A stretch of DNA of 64,000 nt, taken from Aurelia coerulea (lineage: Eukaryota > Cnidaria > Scyphozoa > Semaeostomeae > Ulmaridae). Below are positions 11,662 to 23,626 of the stretch, one piece after another (the first letter of the stretch is position 1; every line of letters begins with the position of its first letter). Under the pieces are notes generated by a model. That model was given only the letters and a program-made list of their open reading frames with translations, was not told where the DNA came from and ran no database searches. The position numbers and the translations under genes were made by a program. Where the stretch lies: NCBI GenBank assembly GCA_039566865.1, contig CM076952.1:13350501-13414500 (forward strand), written 5' to 3'.

Positions 11662-12206
11662 AGTTACCCCAACTATACGTAGATACTCTAATATCTAAAA
11701 ATGGGTAGAACCCCGGTGATTTCTTAAAGAAGAGAGCCTTGAGTCTTTCACTCAATCTTAGATGAGCATGCACCGTTAAAGACACGAAAAGGAATAGCGA
11801 GTCATGCACCTTCTCCCTGGATAACTCCCCATATCAAGAGCTTGATACGTGAGAGAGACCGGGCTAGGAAAACAGCTGAAAAAGACCTTTCAATATGGCC
11901 TGAGTACAAACGCCTAAGAAGCAGGGTGACCAGTGAACTCCGAAGAGCGTCGAGGGTTACTATCGCAGCCTGATAGATGAGAATTCGAATAACTCTAAGG
12001 AGATGTGGAAAATGATTAACAAAGTCTTAAACAAATATCAATGTTCCACGACTCCCAGATCCGTTATGTACTTACGAGGGTTAACTGGTTGAAAAGCAAA
12101 AGGAAATAGCGGAAAAATTCAATAAGTACTTCACCACTATAGTCTAGCTATATATAGGCCCGAAACTTACGGAAAAAATCGAAATTTAAGAATCCGATGA
12201 CCCACT

Positions 12207-12614
12207 ATGAAGAACCATCAACGGCCCCTTTCTTTCGAATTTCACCCGATTGATCCAAGCACTATCGAAAAAGAAATCAAAAAGTTGAAATGCTCCAAAT
12301 CTGCGGGATATGATAAAATTTCTGTAAAGTTAGTAAAAGATGCAGCAGGAATCTTATGTAAGCCGCTAGCAGCAATATTCAACTCTTCATTTGAAATAAG
12401 TATTTTTCCTGATACATGGAAAATAGCAAGAGTGACCTCTATTTTCAATTCTGGTTCGAAAAATAGCATGGGCAATTACAGGCCTATATCCGTGTTATCT
12501 GTTTTCTCGAGGTTGCTAGAAAAACTAGGGCCTGATCAAATTTCAAATTACCTGAAGGTGCATAAGAAATATTCAAAATGTCAACATGCATTTTTAAGAA
12601 GCATAGAACTTTAA
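12207..12614 (+). pseudogene. RT fingers/palm fragment of LINE B
   Basis: 135 codons with the NYRPISVLSVFSRLLEKL motif of non-LTR reverse transcriptases. The frame is lost after about 12600, though FDTVDH in another frame continues the palm. Not a functional gene. Confidence 0.75.
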
Positions 12615-12756
12615 CGTTATACTTAACGTAACAGATGCGTGGTTTTCTAACACTGACAAACGCAAAATTAACATAAGCGTATTTCTCAACCTCAAAAGAG
12701 CTTTCGATACAGTGGACCACAGAATTCTCCTCTCAAAGAACATAGGGCTCAAATCT

Positions 12757-13225
12757 TTAGAAAGGTCGGTGTAAAATGCTGTTACTGTTTTCTTTGAATT
12801 AAATAGCTTGGAAGGAATTTAGGGTTTTTTGCTGTAATTCTGCTGTGGAAATTTATTGATATCTTAATTAGCTTCAAAATGGCGGCATTTATTAAATATG
12901 AGGCTATGGCGTCATCAATTTCTAAATCCTAAACCAGAAAAGCTATCGATTTCTGCTTGACACCATATTGTAGACCTTCATGAACTATGGAATTCTTGAA
13001 GGTTACATACTTTTTCCTCTATTGGTTTAGCATTTACAATGATTTGAAATTTTTCAAAATTTTCCATGAATATTTAAAAAAATAACTAAATCGCCGCCAT
13101 TTCGAACAAAATCAAGGTATCAACAAATTCTCAAAGCAGATTTACAGCAAAGTACCATAAGTTACTTTCAAGCCATTCAATTCAAAGAAAAATTTCATAG
13201 AATTTTACACCCACCTTTTTAAAGA
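12757..13225. mobile_element. MITE-B inserted in LINE B
   Basis: The RT frame of LINE B is interrupted after FDTVDHRILLSK and resumes past 13225. The interrupting segment has imperfect inverted ends: TCAAATCTTTA followed by RAAAGGTSGGTGTAAAAT, then TTTTCTTTGAATTRAAT inward on both sides, and GGCGGCATTT/CGCCGCCATT further in. No coding sequence. Confidence 0.7.
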
Positions 13226-13491
13226 TTTGAAAGATTTGACCCCTATGCTCTCTCAAAGTTAACTAAGTACGGGGTAGTAGGGACACCTCTTCGGTGGCTC
13301 ACATCGTACTTGACGAACAGAAAATAATACTGTCAAGTGAATGGCCACAAATCTAGCCGAAAGACTGTCCACTGCGGTATTCCTCAGGGCTCGTGCTTGG
13401 GGCCCATCTTCTTCATCCTGTATGCCAATGACTTTGAGCAGTGCCTCAAAAAATGCACCTCGATCATGTATGCGGATGACACCAGCGTAAC

Positions 13492-14325
13492 TTGCTCTGC
13501 CTTAAAATAACTGAATGGTTTCCAAACAATCTCATGAAACTAAATGAGGACAAATGCAACTTAATGATTTTTGGTGCAAAAGGAAATAATGAGATATCAA
13601 TCAAAATAGGTGAGGCCGGCGTGAAAGAAAGTACGGAGGAGCTTCTTCTCGGAATAACTTTCGATCAATCACTTTCTTTCAAACAACACGTGAAGGCTCT
13701 CTGTAAAAAAGCTGGCCAAAAACTCCATGCTCTTGCGGGAATATCTCGTTACATGGACACTGACAAACTGCAGCAGTTAATGAGGGCGTTTGTTTTATCT
13801 CATGTCAGCTACTGTCCCCTTGTTTGGATGTTCTATGATAGAGCTTTGAATCATAGAATAAATCGTATTCACGAAAGGACGTTACGCATTGCATACAAGG
13901 ATTACGAAAATGAATTTGTTTTTCTCTTGGAGCAGTCTTAATCGATGCCAATACATGTAAAAAACCTACAGTTGCTCATGACTGAAATTTATAAAACAAA
14001 ATGCAATCTGAGTCCACCATTCATGAAGGATATTTTCATGCAGCGAAACATAAGCTACAGTCTAAGGCATGACGATGACGCTCAGCTGCCAAAAGTACGA
14101 ACTACGACCTTTGGAGTAGCATACCGGAAAAAGAGGACCCAGGACCCACACGAGGACCAGGACCAGGACCAGGACCAGGACCAGGACCAGGACCAGGACC
14201 CGGAAGAGGACCCAAGGGAGGACCCGGAAGAGGAACCAAGGGAGGACCCGGAAGAAGAACCAAGGGAGGACCCGGAAGAGGACCCTTACCGCGACATTTA
14301 CAAGTTTGGCAACTTTCACAAGTAG
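13492..14325 (+). pseudogene. RT thumb and C-terminus of LINE B with minisatellite tail
   Basis: Two frames separated by a stop at about 13939. The first has KLNEDKCNLMIFGAKG and LSHVSYCPLVWMFYDRA, the second MPIHVKNLQLLMTEIYKTKC and ISYSLRHDDDAQLPKVRTTT. At about 14136 the expected end (WKG...CNCRLCK in sister copies) is replaced by an expanded Asp-Gln and Pro-Glu-Asp repeat, coding in frame but clearly repeat-derived. Confidence 0.75.
14136..14290 (+). repeat. GACCAG hexamer and GAGGACCCGGAA minisatellite
   Basis: About eight GACCAG units followed by several ~24-27-bp units of AAGGGAGGACCCGGAAGAGG. It sits exactly where the LINE B reading frame would end. Confidence 0.92.
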
Positions 14326-14349
14326 AGTTTTGACATTATCACGTATTTC

Positions 14350-14730
14350 TTTCATAAGAAACTAAGAATTTGAGCCAGTGCTGGAAGTTTCTTAAAATCA
14401 TCAGGTTTTCAATACTCGGAGTTTCTTACGAGTTTCTTAGAGGTTCCATAACAATATTCATGTTTACCACCTGTGCCATTGTGGACACTTCATAATATTG
14501 TTTTAGAAGGCTTTCCAATGTTTAGACATTACTCAAGGACCTTACGAGCAATATGATACAGAAAACAAGTGAAAATAGAGTAAAAATATGTCAAGGATTT
14601 CCTTTAAGCTTCTTAACATATATTTCCCAGTACTGGAGTTTCTTAATTTTTTGGCGATCTGAGACTTTAGTTTCTTATGGCCAGTTTCTTAAAACAATAA
14701 ATGCGTGTATAGAAACTGATATGTGAGTGT
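14350..14730 (+). repeat. Dispersed AGTTTCTTA-rich family, solo copy
   Basis: Shares long words in the same order with the FB-1 arm (2035-2520): GAGGTTCCATAACAAT, TCCAATGTTTAGACATTA, CCAGTACTGGAGTTTCTTAA, TTTTTTGGCGATCTG. It has no 63-bp array and no inverted partner, so this family exists independently of foldback elements. Confidence 0.7.
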
Positions 14731-16157
14731 CTTGCGTAAAGGAGTGGCACCAAAAGAATACAACCTAGGGTTAGGTAACAAGTTCATATATCATTATTGT
14801 ATTCTGAACAAGACAAATAAGCAGTATACAAAATATTCTAACTTTAAGGCGACATAGCGAAACCTCGAGGACTGCAACAAGCAGAAACTTTGAAAGCATC
14901 CTTTGTTCCTGTCCCAAGAAGAGTACAGTACTGCAAACTGTCCTGAACAATGGTTGCATAGGTTCCCTACTAGATTTCTATTCCAATCAACGCTTCCATG
15001 TAATCAGCGTGCGCATGGTTTGTGAACATTATGTCTCAGCTCTGATCTAAAAGTTGGGTTTTACGGGTCCAGTATTCCCACTCACTCAAGGGCAAAGATT
15101 AATCTGTACACACAGAGTGAAATGACACGATTTTATGCCATAGAGAAACAGTAATTACCGTAAAAGCTCTATAAGCCCGAGGAAAAAAGTAAGTGGCTGA
15201 TTGTAATGCTTGAAACGTTGTTTTGTCGCTAAAGGATTAGCCTACGTTATGAGTAGTTTTCGCAAATTTTTTCGACACGGTAAATTTCCCGAATTAAGAT
15301 TGAACATGAGGAGGTTGTAAGATGGTGTTAAAAAGCCTACTTTTGCTTCGAACATCGTCCAAAAACATTCCCATACGTTTTCACTGCACTTTTGCCAATG
15401 TACCTAACATACATCTTATCTACAGTCTTAAGAGAACATTACCATCACGTTACAGTTTCAATTTTGATTGTGTCAGAGCGTCTGCTCATGCTTTAATTTA
15501 TTTCTACCGTCTTACCAATCATCTGTGGTCTTACCTTTATTCAATAATTTATGCACCATGCTTGAAAAGAATAGAGTCCCTGCATCTGGAAAGTTGTTGG
15601 CATGGCGTTGAATTGCGTAGCAACGTTAGAAGCAAGGCGAGGCTCTTTCAAATGGAGAATGTGTTTTCTGAAAATCTGGAGAGTTTCTGATACTGGCATC
15701 GAGGGATGCCAGTTTGGAGGTGAGAACGCGGGGAGGACGAGCAGGAAATTCATAAATTAACCTCTTTTGCTTCACTGTGCGATAGATGCTCGTATAAATC
15801 AAACAAATATGAAATCAGTGATATAAATCACTAATTCTGTGGAAATTCAAATTTGGGATTTTGACCGTCTTCCGTATGTATCGTAAGACGGTCTGGATCC
15901 ACCTCTGAATCGATCAAAAGCTATGACTGAAAAAGTATTTATTTTGCCGAGCATTTAATTTAGAATTATGTGTTGACCTCCAGAACTGGTGTCAAAATTG
16001 TTGAAATTGACAAAAAAAGATGCTTAGAAATTAAAGGTCACGAAAGAACAAGACTATTCTGGAGATAGTTAAGGCCCGAGTCAAGGAGATGCGAAAAGAC
16101 ATTCACCAAGTACAAATTATTCTAAACTTGCTTTTAATACTTTCAAAATATTTCATA
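14731..16157. other. No gene; partial MITE-C copy
   Basis: No credible coding sequence. 15187-15310 matches the interior of MITE-C (16158-16908; for example GCTGATTGTAATGCTTGAAA and TTTTTTCGACACGGTAAATT) without its ends, so it is a truncated relative. Confidence 0.5.
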
Positions 16158-16908
16158 CCGGGTGACCCAGAAAAAGTGACCCAACGCAATCTGCTTTAGA
16201 AAAAATAGTACGTGGCTGACGAAAATGCTTCAAACGTTGTTCGGTCGCTAAAAGATTAGACTTCATTATGAGTATTTTTTTGAATGTTTTTCGGCACTGT
16301 AAATTTCCCGAAATAAAGATTTTGTGAAAACGGGCAAGCTTGAAATCCACAAAAAGTCGTCAAAACAGGGGATCGATTTAAAGCCATTTCAGATCTTCAA
16401 AAGAATGGGGAGGGTGTTTCATTTCAGCCTGGGAATAGGTAACTCAGTTAAAAGTTTCCAGAGCAAGTTTATGGTACCTAGGTACCTAAGCATGTGGAGA
16501 TGAAAATAAATGTTCTTTGTAAATTTGTGAAATTTCAAAGGAATTCAATTTTCCACGCAAGTTGAAATGTTCAAGAATTGCCTACAGAAAAGCAGGAGTC
16601 TCCTTGCTCTGACAACATTCGATTGAGTTGCCTATTCCCAGGATAAAATGAAACACGCTCCTCGTTGTTTTGAGGATCTGAAAAGGCTGCAAATCGATCT
16701 CCTGTTTTTGACGACTTTTTGAAGGTTTTAAGCATGCCCCTTTCCTCATAATCTTAATTCGGGAAATTTACCGTGTCGAAAAAATTTGCGAAAACTACTC
16801 ATAACGTAGGCTAATCCTTTAGCGACAAAACAACGTTTCAAGCATTACAATCAGCCACTTACTTTTGTCTCTAAAAAATTGCGTTGGGTCACTTTTTTGG
16901 TCACCCGG
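16158..16908. mobile_element. MITE-C, 751 bp hairpin element
   Basis: Left end CCGGGTGACCCAGAAAAAGT and right end ...TTTTTGGTCACCCGG are inverted, flanked by TA (16156-16157 and 16909-16910). The inverted homology continues through most of the element (GTAAATTTCCCGAAATAAAG against its partner near 16755), so the whole can fold back. No coding sequence. Confidence 0.85.
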
Positions 16909-17145
16909 TATACCTTTAGATACATTGGATATTGGACACTGTATATTGCAAAGCGCCAAAGATAAAAAAGCTTTTATATTTTATTTGGCACTATAACAGC
17001 TTTAATATATCTAATCATTATCAGAAAGTTCGAAAGTTTCAACAAACTTTTAGTCACTGAAACGCTTTGCACGGACTGTTTTTGCAGTTAATGTAATGAC
17101 GAAAAAGCAGAAACGAAGTTAAAAAAAGGAAGAAGATTGTGATAC

Positions 17146-17302
17146 CTTTGAACTCAGCCATCACCACTGCGTTATCCCCTGGCTCTTTTCTCTTGACCCT
17201 TTTGCTAAAGGTAGTTGGGTCATTGACCTTTGGATAACTTTTTGCAACGGGCTTCTCCTCTTTGGGAATTTCAGCAACGCTTGATTCAAGAAATGATCGT
17301 TT
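17146..17302 (-). CDS. Candidate internal exon of an unrecognised gene
   Basis: On the minus strand an acceptor (TTTTACTTTCGTTGCAG) precedes a 157-nt open stretch ending at a GTATCA donor. The product is lysine/proline-rich: RSFLESSVAEIPKEEKPVAK, SYPKVNDPTTFSKRVKRKEP, GDNAVVMAEFK. It looks like a linker or tail of a longer protein; no domain is recognised. Whether it belongs with the exon at 9608-9951 is unknown. Confidence 0.45.
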
Positions 17303-17724
17303 CTGCAACGAAAGTAAAATGTTTGAGCGACAGACGACACCCAAATTAGGTTTGAGAAAGATTGAGATTTGTGTTCCATTCCAAAAGAATAATGAGTGAA
17401 AGCCTATTTTGATGAAAGCTATTACTACCTACTGATGCTTTGTCTCTGCAAACAATGGTCATGGAAACATCGAGTTGCAGTTTCTAATCAAGTGAACAAT
17501 TTTGAAAAAAAAAATCAATTCCAGTCACAACATGGCCTATTAATTTTCCTTCCTTCAAATCATCACAGGATTGGACTTACATTATTTCTGATTTCATTTG
17601 TTGATGAAAAGTGCTACAAATATAGAATGGTGTACAATCTGTGCTCCAAAGCATAAAACATGTCTCCTTTCCTATTAGAGCCTGGCACCGCCACTTATAA
17701 AAAATATTTATATTGAGGTAACAC

Positions 17725-17850
17725 CAGTTCAGTTCAGTTCAGTTCAGTTCAGTTCAGTTCAGTTCAGTTCAGTTCAGTTCAGTTCAGTTCAGTTCAGTTC
17801 AGTTCAGTTCAGTTCAGTTCAGTTCAGTTCAGTGCAGTGCAGTTCAGTTC
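17725..17850 (+). repeat. CAGTT pentanucleotide array
   Basis: About 25 tandem CAGTT units, with two CAGTG variants near the right end. Confidence 0.97.
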
Positions 17851-19131
17851 CTTTAATCTCAAAATTCCACAACATGCAAATTCGCAACTTGAAGGGATTT
17901 ACCTCTTGTCTTGCTGCCCATTCATCTTTCACTATAAAAGATATCACTGAATCAGTAATAGTCCGGTAGGAGAAGGGGGGGGGGTTTACCATCAAACGAG
18001 GTAATTTATGAGACCGAGTGATTTTGGTAAATTTTGTGGCGTAGAATTCGAATTTCGATGTTCTTTTTATGGGAGAGGGGCTATTTTTGAGATATGGGGT
18101 TAAATGCCCCCAAAATTGATGGAAAATGTGTTATTGTTAAGTTTTTCGATATACCCTTCGAAAGTTAATTTTTAGCTGCAGAACATTGATAATGGCCCCA
18201 TCAAGCTCACAAAAGGTGATTTTGAGGTTTTGGATTATCTGGGGTAACCCTTCCCCCAAATAGGGGCAACAACGCAAGATGATTCAAAATTCACTAAAAG
18301 TAACTCACCATATCAATTCAGGGGTGCAGAATCTGAATTTCGATGTTATTTTGATGGGAGAGGAATTGTTTTTAAAATGTAGGGGCAAATTCCCCAAAAT
18401 AGGGGGTCAAAGGTCAAACTCTTTTGGTAACCATTCGTGTTTGTCATTCTAAATAAATTTTAAATCTTACAATGATTCTCATACAAAGACGTTATTTTAA
18501 CGGGAAAAGAAACTTTTAAGATAAAGGGGCAGTTACAGTATTACCCCGCCACTAAGAAACTCATTTTGTAACACCAAGCTGCTTGGTTTCTTATAAATAT
18601 TATATGACTTGAATGTTACATTAAAGGCAAGATAGGCACTAAATCCTAACTGGCCAACGAGCTTGGCACGTGACAATCTCTAAAACAAATCAATGGAACG
18701 GAAAACCGACCGAGAAATCTGAAAAGTCAAATTTAGCCGTTTTTGGACGATTTTACCATCCTTCACCTAAAAATGATTGTACGAAAGGAAAATTAAGATT
18801 TTCAAAGAATTTCTTCACAGACCTGTTCTCAATACTTGAGTAAATACCTGTTCACGGGGGCTAAGAATTATCTCAAAATCTGATGAAATGCCTAAGTTTT
18901 GAATTTGACCTCACTGTAGCGTGTCATAGTAAAAACCTCACTAAACACAGAAACGTATTCACATGCATCTGGAGACTAGACACTTTGCTTCGAAGGTCTC
19001 ATTCTGTGTGTTTAAGAATCTTCAGAACATCTTTAAAGATGCCAAACTTAGAGCACTACAGTATCTGAATCTTTTTTAGTTTTAAGCTAACATGAATAAC
19101 ACACGCGATTTTCAATATTTAATGCTGAGGG
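17851..19131. other. No gene recognised
   Basis: AT-rich DNA with two similar stretches around 17970-18130 and 18240-18420 (GATTTTGGTAAATT..., GAATTTCGATGTTCTTTTTA / GAATTTCGATGTTATTTTGA...GGGAGAGG), suggesting an old internal duplication of about 300 bp. No coding evidence. Confidence 0.45.
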
Positions 19132-20841
19132 GTGTTATATCCTATGACCTCGGTACAGGATATTATTCAGACAAAGATTTGGAGACTCATAGAATACGTC
19201 TTGCTTCGAACCGAACATAATGTCCTAGTACAAATTTCCGATCACTTCCCTCAGTTTTCTATTTTCAATAACTCTGCTCCTGACTATAATAACTCTTCTT
19301 ACTGTGTTTATAATTACAAAAATTTTGATGAATCAAAATTCCTTGATGACTATCAAAAAATGGATTTTGCATTTCTAAATACTGATGATCATACTGTTGA
19401 CCATAAATTTGATCAATTCCTAACTAACCTCAACCAGCTTGTTGAAAAACATTGTCCAAAAAAGAAATTAAACAAAAAATCGTTGAAACTAAGAAACAAA
19501 CCATGGATTAACAACCAAATCCAACATATGATGAGGGTCAGAGACAGAATTTTCCAGCAGTTCAAACATACAGATTCCTCTGAAGTTTATGCCCATTATA
19601 AACTATTTCGTAATCGTGTTGTTAATGAGATAAAAGAAAGCAAAAAAAGTTACTTTCAACATTATTTTGCTGAAAACAAATCAAATATGAAGTTACTCTG
19701 GAAGGGGATCAGAAGTGTGATAAAAATGAAAAGTAATGGCGGTGAAACAAATTCGATCCCATTCATAACTAATGAGAATGGTAATAAGATAACCGATCCT
19801 AACTTAATTGCCAACAACTTTAATGACTATTTTATCAATGTTGCTAACAAAATTACAAGTAAAATCCCTAGGAACTCAAATTCTCCTCTAAGATATCTAG
19901 CTTCTTCTAATAACAGCTGCTTCTTTATATCTCCCACTGTTCCTGTTGAGGTTTCTTTGATAATCCAGTCACTTAAGAAGGGTAAATCTACTGGGCCTAA
20001 TAGTATTCCAGTCAAACTATTGAAAGTTCTTGACCCACACATTTCCATACAGCTCTCTCAAATCATCAATGAATCATTTCTAAATGGTATCTTTCCTGAT
20101 AAACTAAAGATTGCTAAAGTTATTCCTATTTTCAAAAAAGGTGATGCCTCCAAGAATTCAAATTACAGACCCATCTCTTTGCTGTCAGTATTTAGTAAGA
20201 TCTTTGAAAAGCTCATGCATCAACGCTTGTACAATTTTCTAGAACTTCATGAAATCCTGTTTCAAATGCAATTTGGATTCCGCAATGGTCATTCCACTGA
20301 TCATGCATTGATCAGTTTAAGTGAGAGAATTAAATCTACTTTGGACTCAAAAAGAATTGGCTGTGGGATCTTTATTGACCTGCAAAAAGCCTTTGATACT
20401 GTCAACCATAACATTCTACTACAAAAACTTAGTCACTATGGAATAAGAGGCTCAGCACTGCACTGGTTTGAGTCCTACCTTACGGAAAGACTTCAATATG
20501 TTTCAATCAACAATCATTCTTCTAGTCTTAGCAAAGTTACTTGTGGTGTTCCTCAGGGCTCTGTACTTGGTCCATTACTGTTTCTAATCTATATAAATGA
20601 CCTGCCTAATGTATCCAAAGTGCTTTCTTTCTTCTTGTTTGCAGATGATACAAATATTTATTTTGAAACTGAAAATATTGCAAAGCTTCAGTATAAAATC
20701 AATAAAGAACTGATGAAAGTAAAGTCATGGCTTGAAGTTAATAAATTAGCTTTGAACATTGAAAAACAAACTTTGTTGTATTTCACTCCCCTAGAAAGAA
20801 ATTGCCTGAGCATATTCTTATTAAATTTGGTAAGAAATTAG
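19132..20841 (+). pseudogene. LINE C ORF2: endonuclease tail, linker and reverse transcriptase
   Basis: 569 codons. SDH of the endonuclease at residues 36-38 is all that is left of that domain. The RT follows with GKSTGPNSIPVKLLKVL, NYRPISLLSVFSKIFEKL, FIDLQKAFDTVNHNILL (first catalytic Asp, about 415-425), GVPQGSVLGPLLFLIYINDL (about 472) and the catalytic FADD box (about 502; Phe in place of the usual Tyr is common in this group). The frame ends early and continues in another frame from 20802, a single frameshift. It copied LINE RNA at nicked target DNA; this copy is not functional. Confidence 0.88.
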
Positions 20842-21479
20842 TGACCAGATCTAGATATGTTAAATTTTTGGGCGTGCTGATGGATGAGCATCTTTCCTGG
20901 AAATTCCATATTTCTGAGTTGACTAAAAAACTCTCCAGGACATCTGGGATCTTCTTCAAAATTAGACACCTCCTTCCACAGGATATTCTGAAAAAGCTTT
21001 ACTTCTCTATTTTCTCTTCCTTTCTTAGCTATGGTTCATCAACTTGGGGTCTCTCCTATGATACTTTCCTTGAACCTCTCTTCTTGTTGCAGAAAAAAGT
21101 ACTCAGGTCTATCTCCTTTCAGCCCCTTTTCTCTCCTTCAACACCAATCTTCTTTTCTCTAAAAATTCTTAAACTAAAAGACATGATACATCATGATATA
21201 CTCAAATTTGTCTACAAGTCTCTCAATGGACTTTCTCCTTCTCATTTTCTCAACTACTTTACGCTCAGTAACACTGTTCACAGTCATGAAACTCGTCAGG
21301 CAGCTAGGGGTGACATTTTTCAATCCATAAGGAATACCTTTCTCTATGGTCTAAGGTCTATAAAGTATTTTGGTGCTAAACTATGGAATGACATACCTAT
21401 TTTCATTAAAATGTCAGTTTCATTTAATATTTTCAAATCAAAATTGAAGGAATTCTTTGTCAATGGTTATGGTCTTTGA
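20802..21479 (+). pseudogene. LINE C ORF2 C-terminal region (frameshifted)
   Basis: Continues the reverse transcriptase after a frameshift: KFLGVLMDEHLSWKFHISEL, IRHLLPQDILKKLYFSIFSS, LSYGSSTWG, then FVYKSLNGLSPSHFLNYF and the terminal FGAKLWNDIPIFIK ... FKSKLKEFFVNGYGL. The final residues mark the natural end of the protein. Confidence 0.88.
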
Positions 21480-21574
21480 TTTTACACCAACATTTAGTTC
21501 TTTGAAGGCATCTTCTGGTTTTGTGTTTATTCTTAAGAAAAGTTTTTCCTTGTTCTTTAGTTTTTAGATGGGGG

Positions 21575-21614
21575 GGGCTCTCTCTCGATTAGTTTACCTA
21601 TTAGAGAGCTCCTC
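21575..21614 (+). promoter_or_regulatory. Conserved 3' UTR hairpin of CR1-like LINEs
   Basis: A G-rich strand followed by GGCTCTCTCTCGATTAG, a loop, and CTATTAGAGAGCTCCTCC can pair as a stem. The same element occurs in the 3' regions at 37191-37238 and 60824-60863. Conservation across three copies suggests a role in RT recognition of the RNA (inference). Confidence 0.6.
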
Positions 21615-21852
21615 CTTAGACAAATATGTCTAAATACTTATGTTTCGTACTGTACCATGTCTCTTTTCATTTCTTTTTGTTGGGTGTAATTGTATCCTTG
21701 TAGTGTATCCTTGTGTACTAATATATTGTCATCTGTATATTGATTGTCTTATTTAATTTAGGTAAAAATTGTAATTTATTTGTAGTCTTTGATGTATTGA
21801 TGTATTTAGATATATTTGTTGATAATGAAAACTGAAACTGAAAACTGAAACA

Positions 21853-21944
21853 TAACAAGAGTAAGTAATCTAAAACAAGGCGTGGCTAAAACAATGGTTC
21901 CATAGGGTAACCATGAACTATCTACATAAAGTGTCAATACAACA
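21853..21944 (-). repeat. Partial LTR of the gypsy element
   Basis: Read on the minus strand, the pol end is followed by a purine-rich tract (AAAAGGGGAG) and then TGTTGTATTGACAC, a typical TG LTR start. Only about 92 bp remain before LINE C begins. Confidence 0.5.
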
Positions 21945-21978
21945 TTACTCCCCTTTTCGGAATGAGTGTTGTAACGAG

Positions 21979-23626
21979 CTATATTGGAACAGGATTTCCA
22001 TATCGTTCAGGACATTTGCGTGTCAGAGTTTCTCTGGGCTGATTATCGTTCTCGATTGGTTGCGCTTGATTATCTGGTTCCTCAGTCTGATCAGTTTGTT
22101 TCAACGGTTCATCTCTACGATCTGTATCTTCTAAATCACTGTCTGTCTCGAGTTAGTGATCTTTTCGATTAATGTACTTCTTAAAATGAGATATGTTTCG
22201 TGTAATGCGACGTTTGTTTGCATTTTCAGCGGTTATCATTGTTCCTTTTCGCTCAATAACGACGTAAGGAGTCTTGTTAAAACGAGAATATAACTTATTC
22301 TTTCGAATTTGCTTCTTTAAAACAGTGTCTCCAACTTTAATATCACTCTCCTTTGCGTTTCGACGTGTGTCCGTGCGTGTATTCTTTCTGATATTTCTGT
22401 TTTTCAACCTCGTTAGCTCGTGCTTGTTTGTGTTTGCTTACAACAATCTTTCTTTCGATAACTGGTAATTTCCCTCTAACTTGTCGATTGAAAAGAAGTT
22501 CACATGGTGCAACTTTTGTAACCGAGTGTGGAGTTGTTCTGTACTGCAGTAGAAATCGCTGTATTTCTTGTCTCCATGGCTTTCCTTCAATTAAGGCGGC
22601 TTGAATGACTTTCCCTAAGGGTTGGTTAAACCCTTCTACTTCCCCGTTAGCTTGTGGCCATACTGTAGTAATTGGATCGTGCTTTATTCCGAGTGCTGTA
22701 AGATATCTACTGAAATCATCGCTGTCAAAAGGCGGACCATTGTCTGTTTTGATGACTTCTGGTAATCCATGGACAGCAAATATACGATCAAATTTTGGGA
22801 CTAAAACTGATAACTTTACCGATTTAACAAACTCAACTTCAGGAAAGCGAGAATACCTGTCGATGACAACCAACAAATAATCTCCAGATGGGCCATAAAA
22901 ATCCGCATGCAGTTTTTCCCATGGTGCTCGTGGCATGTCACTCAACTTTACTGGTACTGGAGGATTTCGTTTACCTGTGGCTTGGCAAGCTAGGCATGAA
23001 TCAAGCGTTGCTTTGAATGCATCATCAATTTTAGGAAACCACACCTTTTCCCGTATCATTGCTTTGGTCTTCGAGAGTCCTTGGTGACTTTCATGTGCAA
23101 TGTTTATTGCTCGTTGCTGTAATGATTCTGGAATGATAATTCTTGATCCTCGCAGGATAACATTTTGTGCACCGATAGTAAATTCTCCTTTAATCGTTTT
23201 GTACGGCTTAAGAAAATCTGAATTCCAGATATCTGTGCGCATTGCAGCACGGAGTAGTTCAAGTGTCTTATCTTCGTTTGTAGCCTGTGCAATTTCGCTT
23301 AATGACATCGCTTTTGGGACTGCATTCATTGCAACAAAGTTTAAATACTGTTCCGTGTGTCTCTCTTTGTTAGTATGCGAGAAAGATGGGTGTCTGGATA
23401 AGTAATCTGCTACGTTTTCTTTTCCAGCTTTGTATTTTACAGTGAATGTATACGGCTGTAAACGTAGAACCCATCGTGCTATTCTGGCAGAAGGCTTGGA
23501 CTTTGGCGATCCATAAATGATCTCTAATGGCTTGTGATCAGTAAACAGCGTGAATGGCTGGCCATATAAAAACAGATGAAAGTGTCCTTTCGCCCATACG
23601 ATGCTTAAAGTGTCACTGAAGTGCAT
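21979..23626 (-). pseudogene. Ty3/gypsy pol fragment: RNase H end and integrase
   Basis: Reads from the second half of RNase H (LSIVWAKGHFHLFLYGQPFT, FTDHKPLEIIY, RIARWVLRLQPYTFTVKYKA, ADYLSRHP) into an integrase with an HHCC zinc knuckle (HESHQGLSKTKAMIREKVWF ... CLACQATG), the D-D-E core (LHADFYGPSGDYLLVVIDRY; IKTDNGPPFDSDDF; QANGEVEGFNQPLGK) and a C-terminal tail. A frameshift lies at about 22343-22407 and a stop at 22153-22155; beyond it the same frame stays open to a final stop at 21979. The N-terminal part of pol is found 6.5 kb away at 30144-30780, because an insertion splits RNase H. Confidence 0.9.

Larger units (their letters stand above)
11806..14336 (+). mobile_element. CR1-like LINE B, degenerate, split by a MITE
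   Basis: A chain of ORF2 pieces in order: WITPHIKSLIRERDRARK linker from about 11810; fingers/palm from 12207 (SAGYDKISVKLVKDAAG, NYRPISVLSVFSRLLEKL); FDTVDHRILLSK at about 12700; after an inserted MITE, GTPLRW and the PQGSCLGP region (about 13280-13400); MYADDTS near 13468; and the thumb/C-terminal part from 13492 (KLNEDKCNLMIFGAKG, ALAGISRYMDTDKLQQLMRA). Stops and frameshifts occur throughout. The end is replaced by a GACCAG/GGACCC minisatellite. The family matches the LINEs at 32470-37323 and 51430-52995. Confidence 0.8.
19132..21852 (+). mobile_element. CR1-like LINE C, 5'-truncated, with 3' UTR
   Basis: Best-preserved LINE here. Only the last endonuclease motif (ISDHFPQF) remains at the 5' end; then come the linker, the full RT domain, the C-terminal region, a ~370-bp 3' UTR with a GC hairpin (21575-21614), and a tail of GAAACT-type repeats ending at 21852. 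It lies next to the LTR of the minus-strand gypsy element (21853-21944), so it most likely inserted into that LTR. Confidence 0.88.

Noticed and set aside
14150..14280. Possible CRISPR-like or direct-repeat array
   Set aside because: Units are contiguous without spacers and the locus is eukaryotic; it is a minisatellite.
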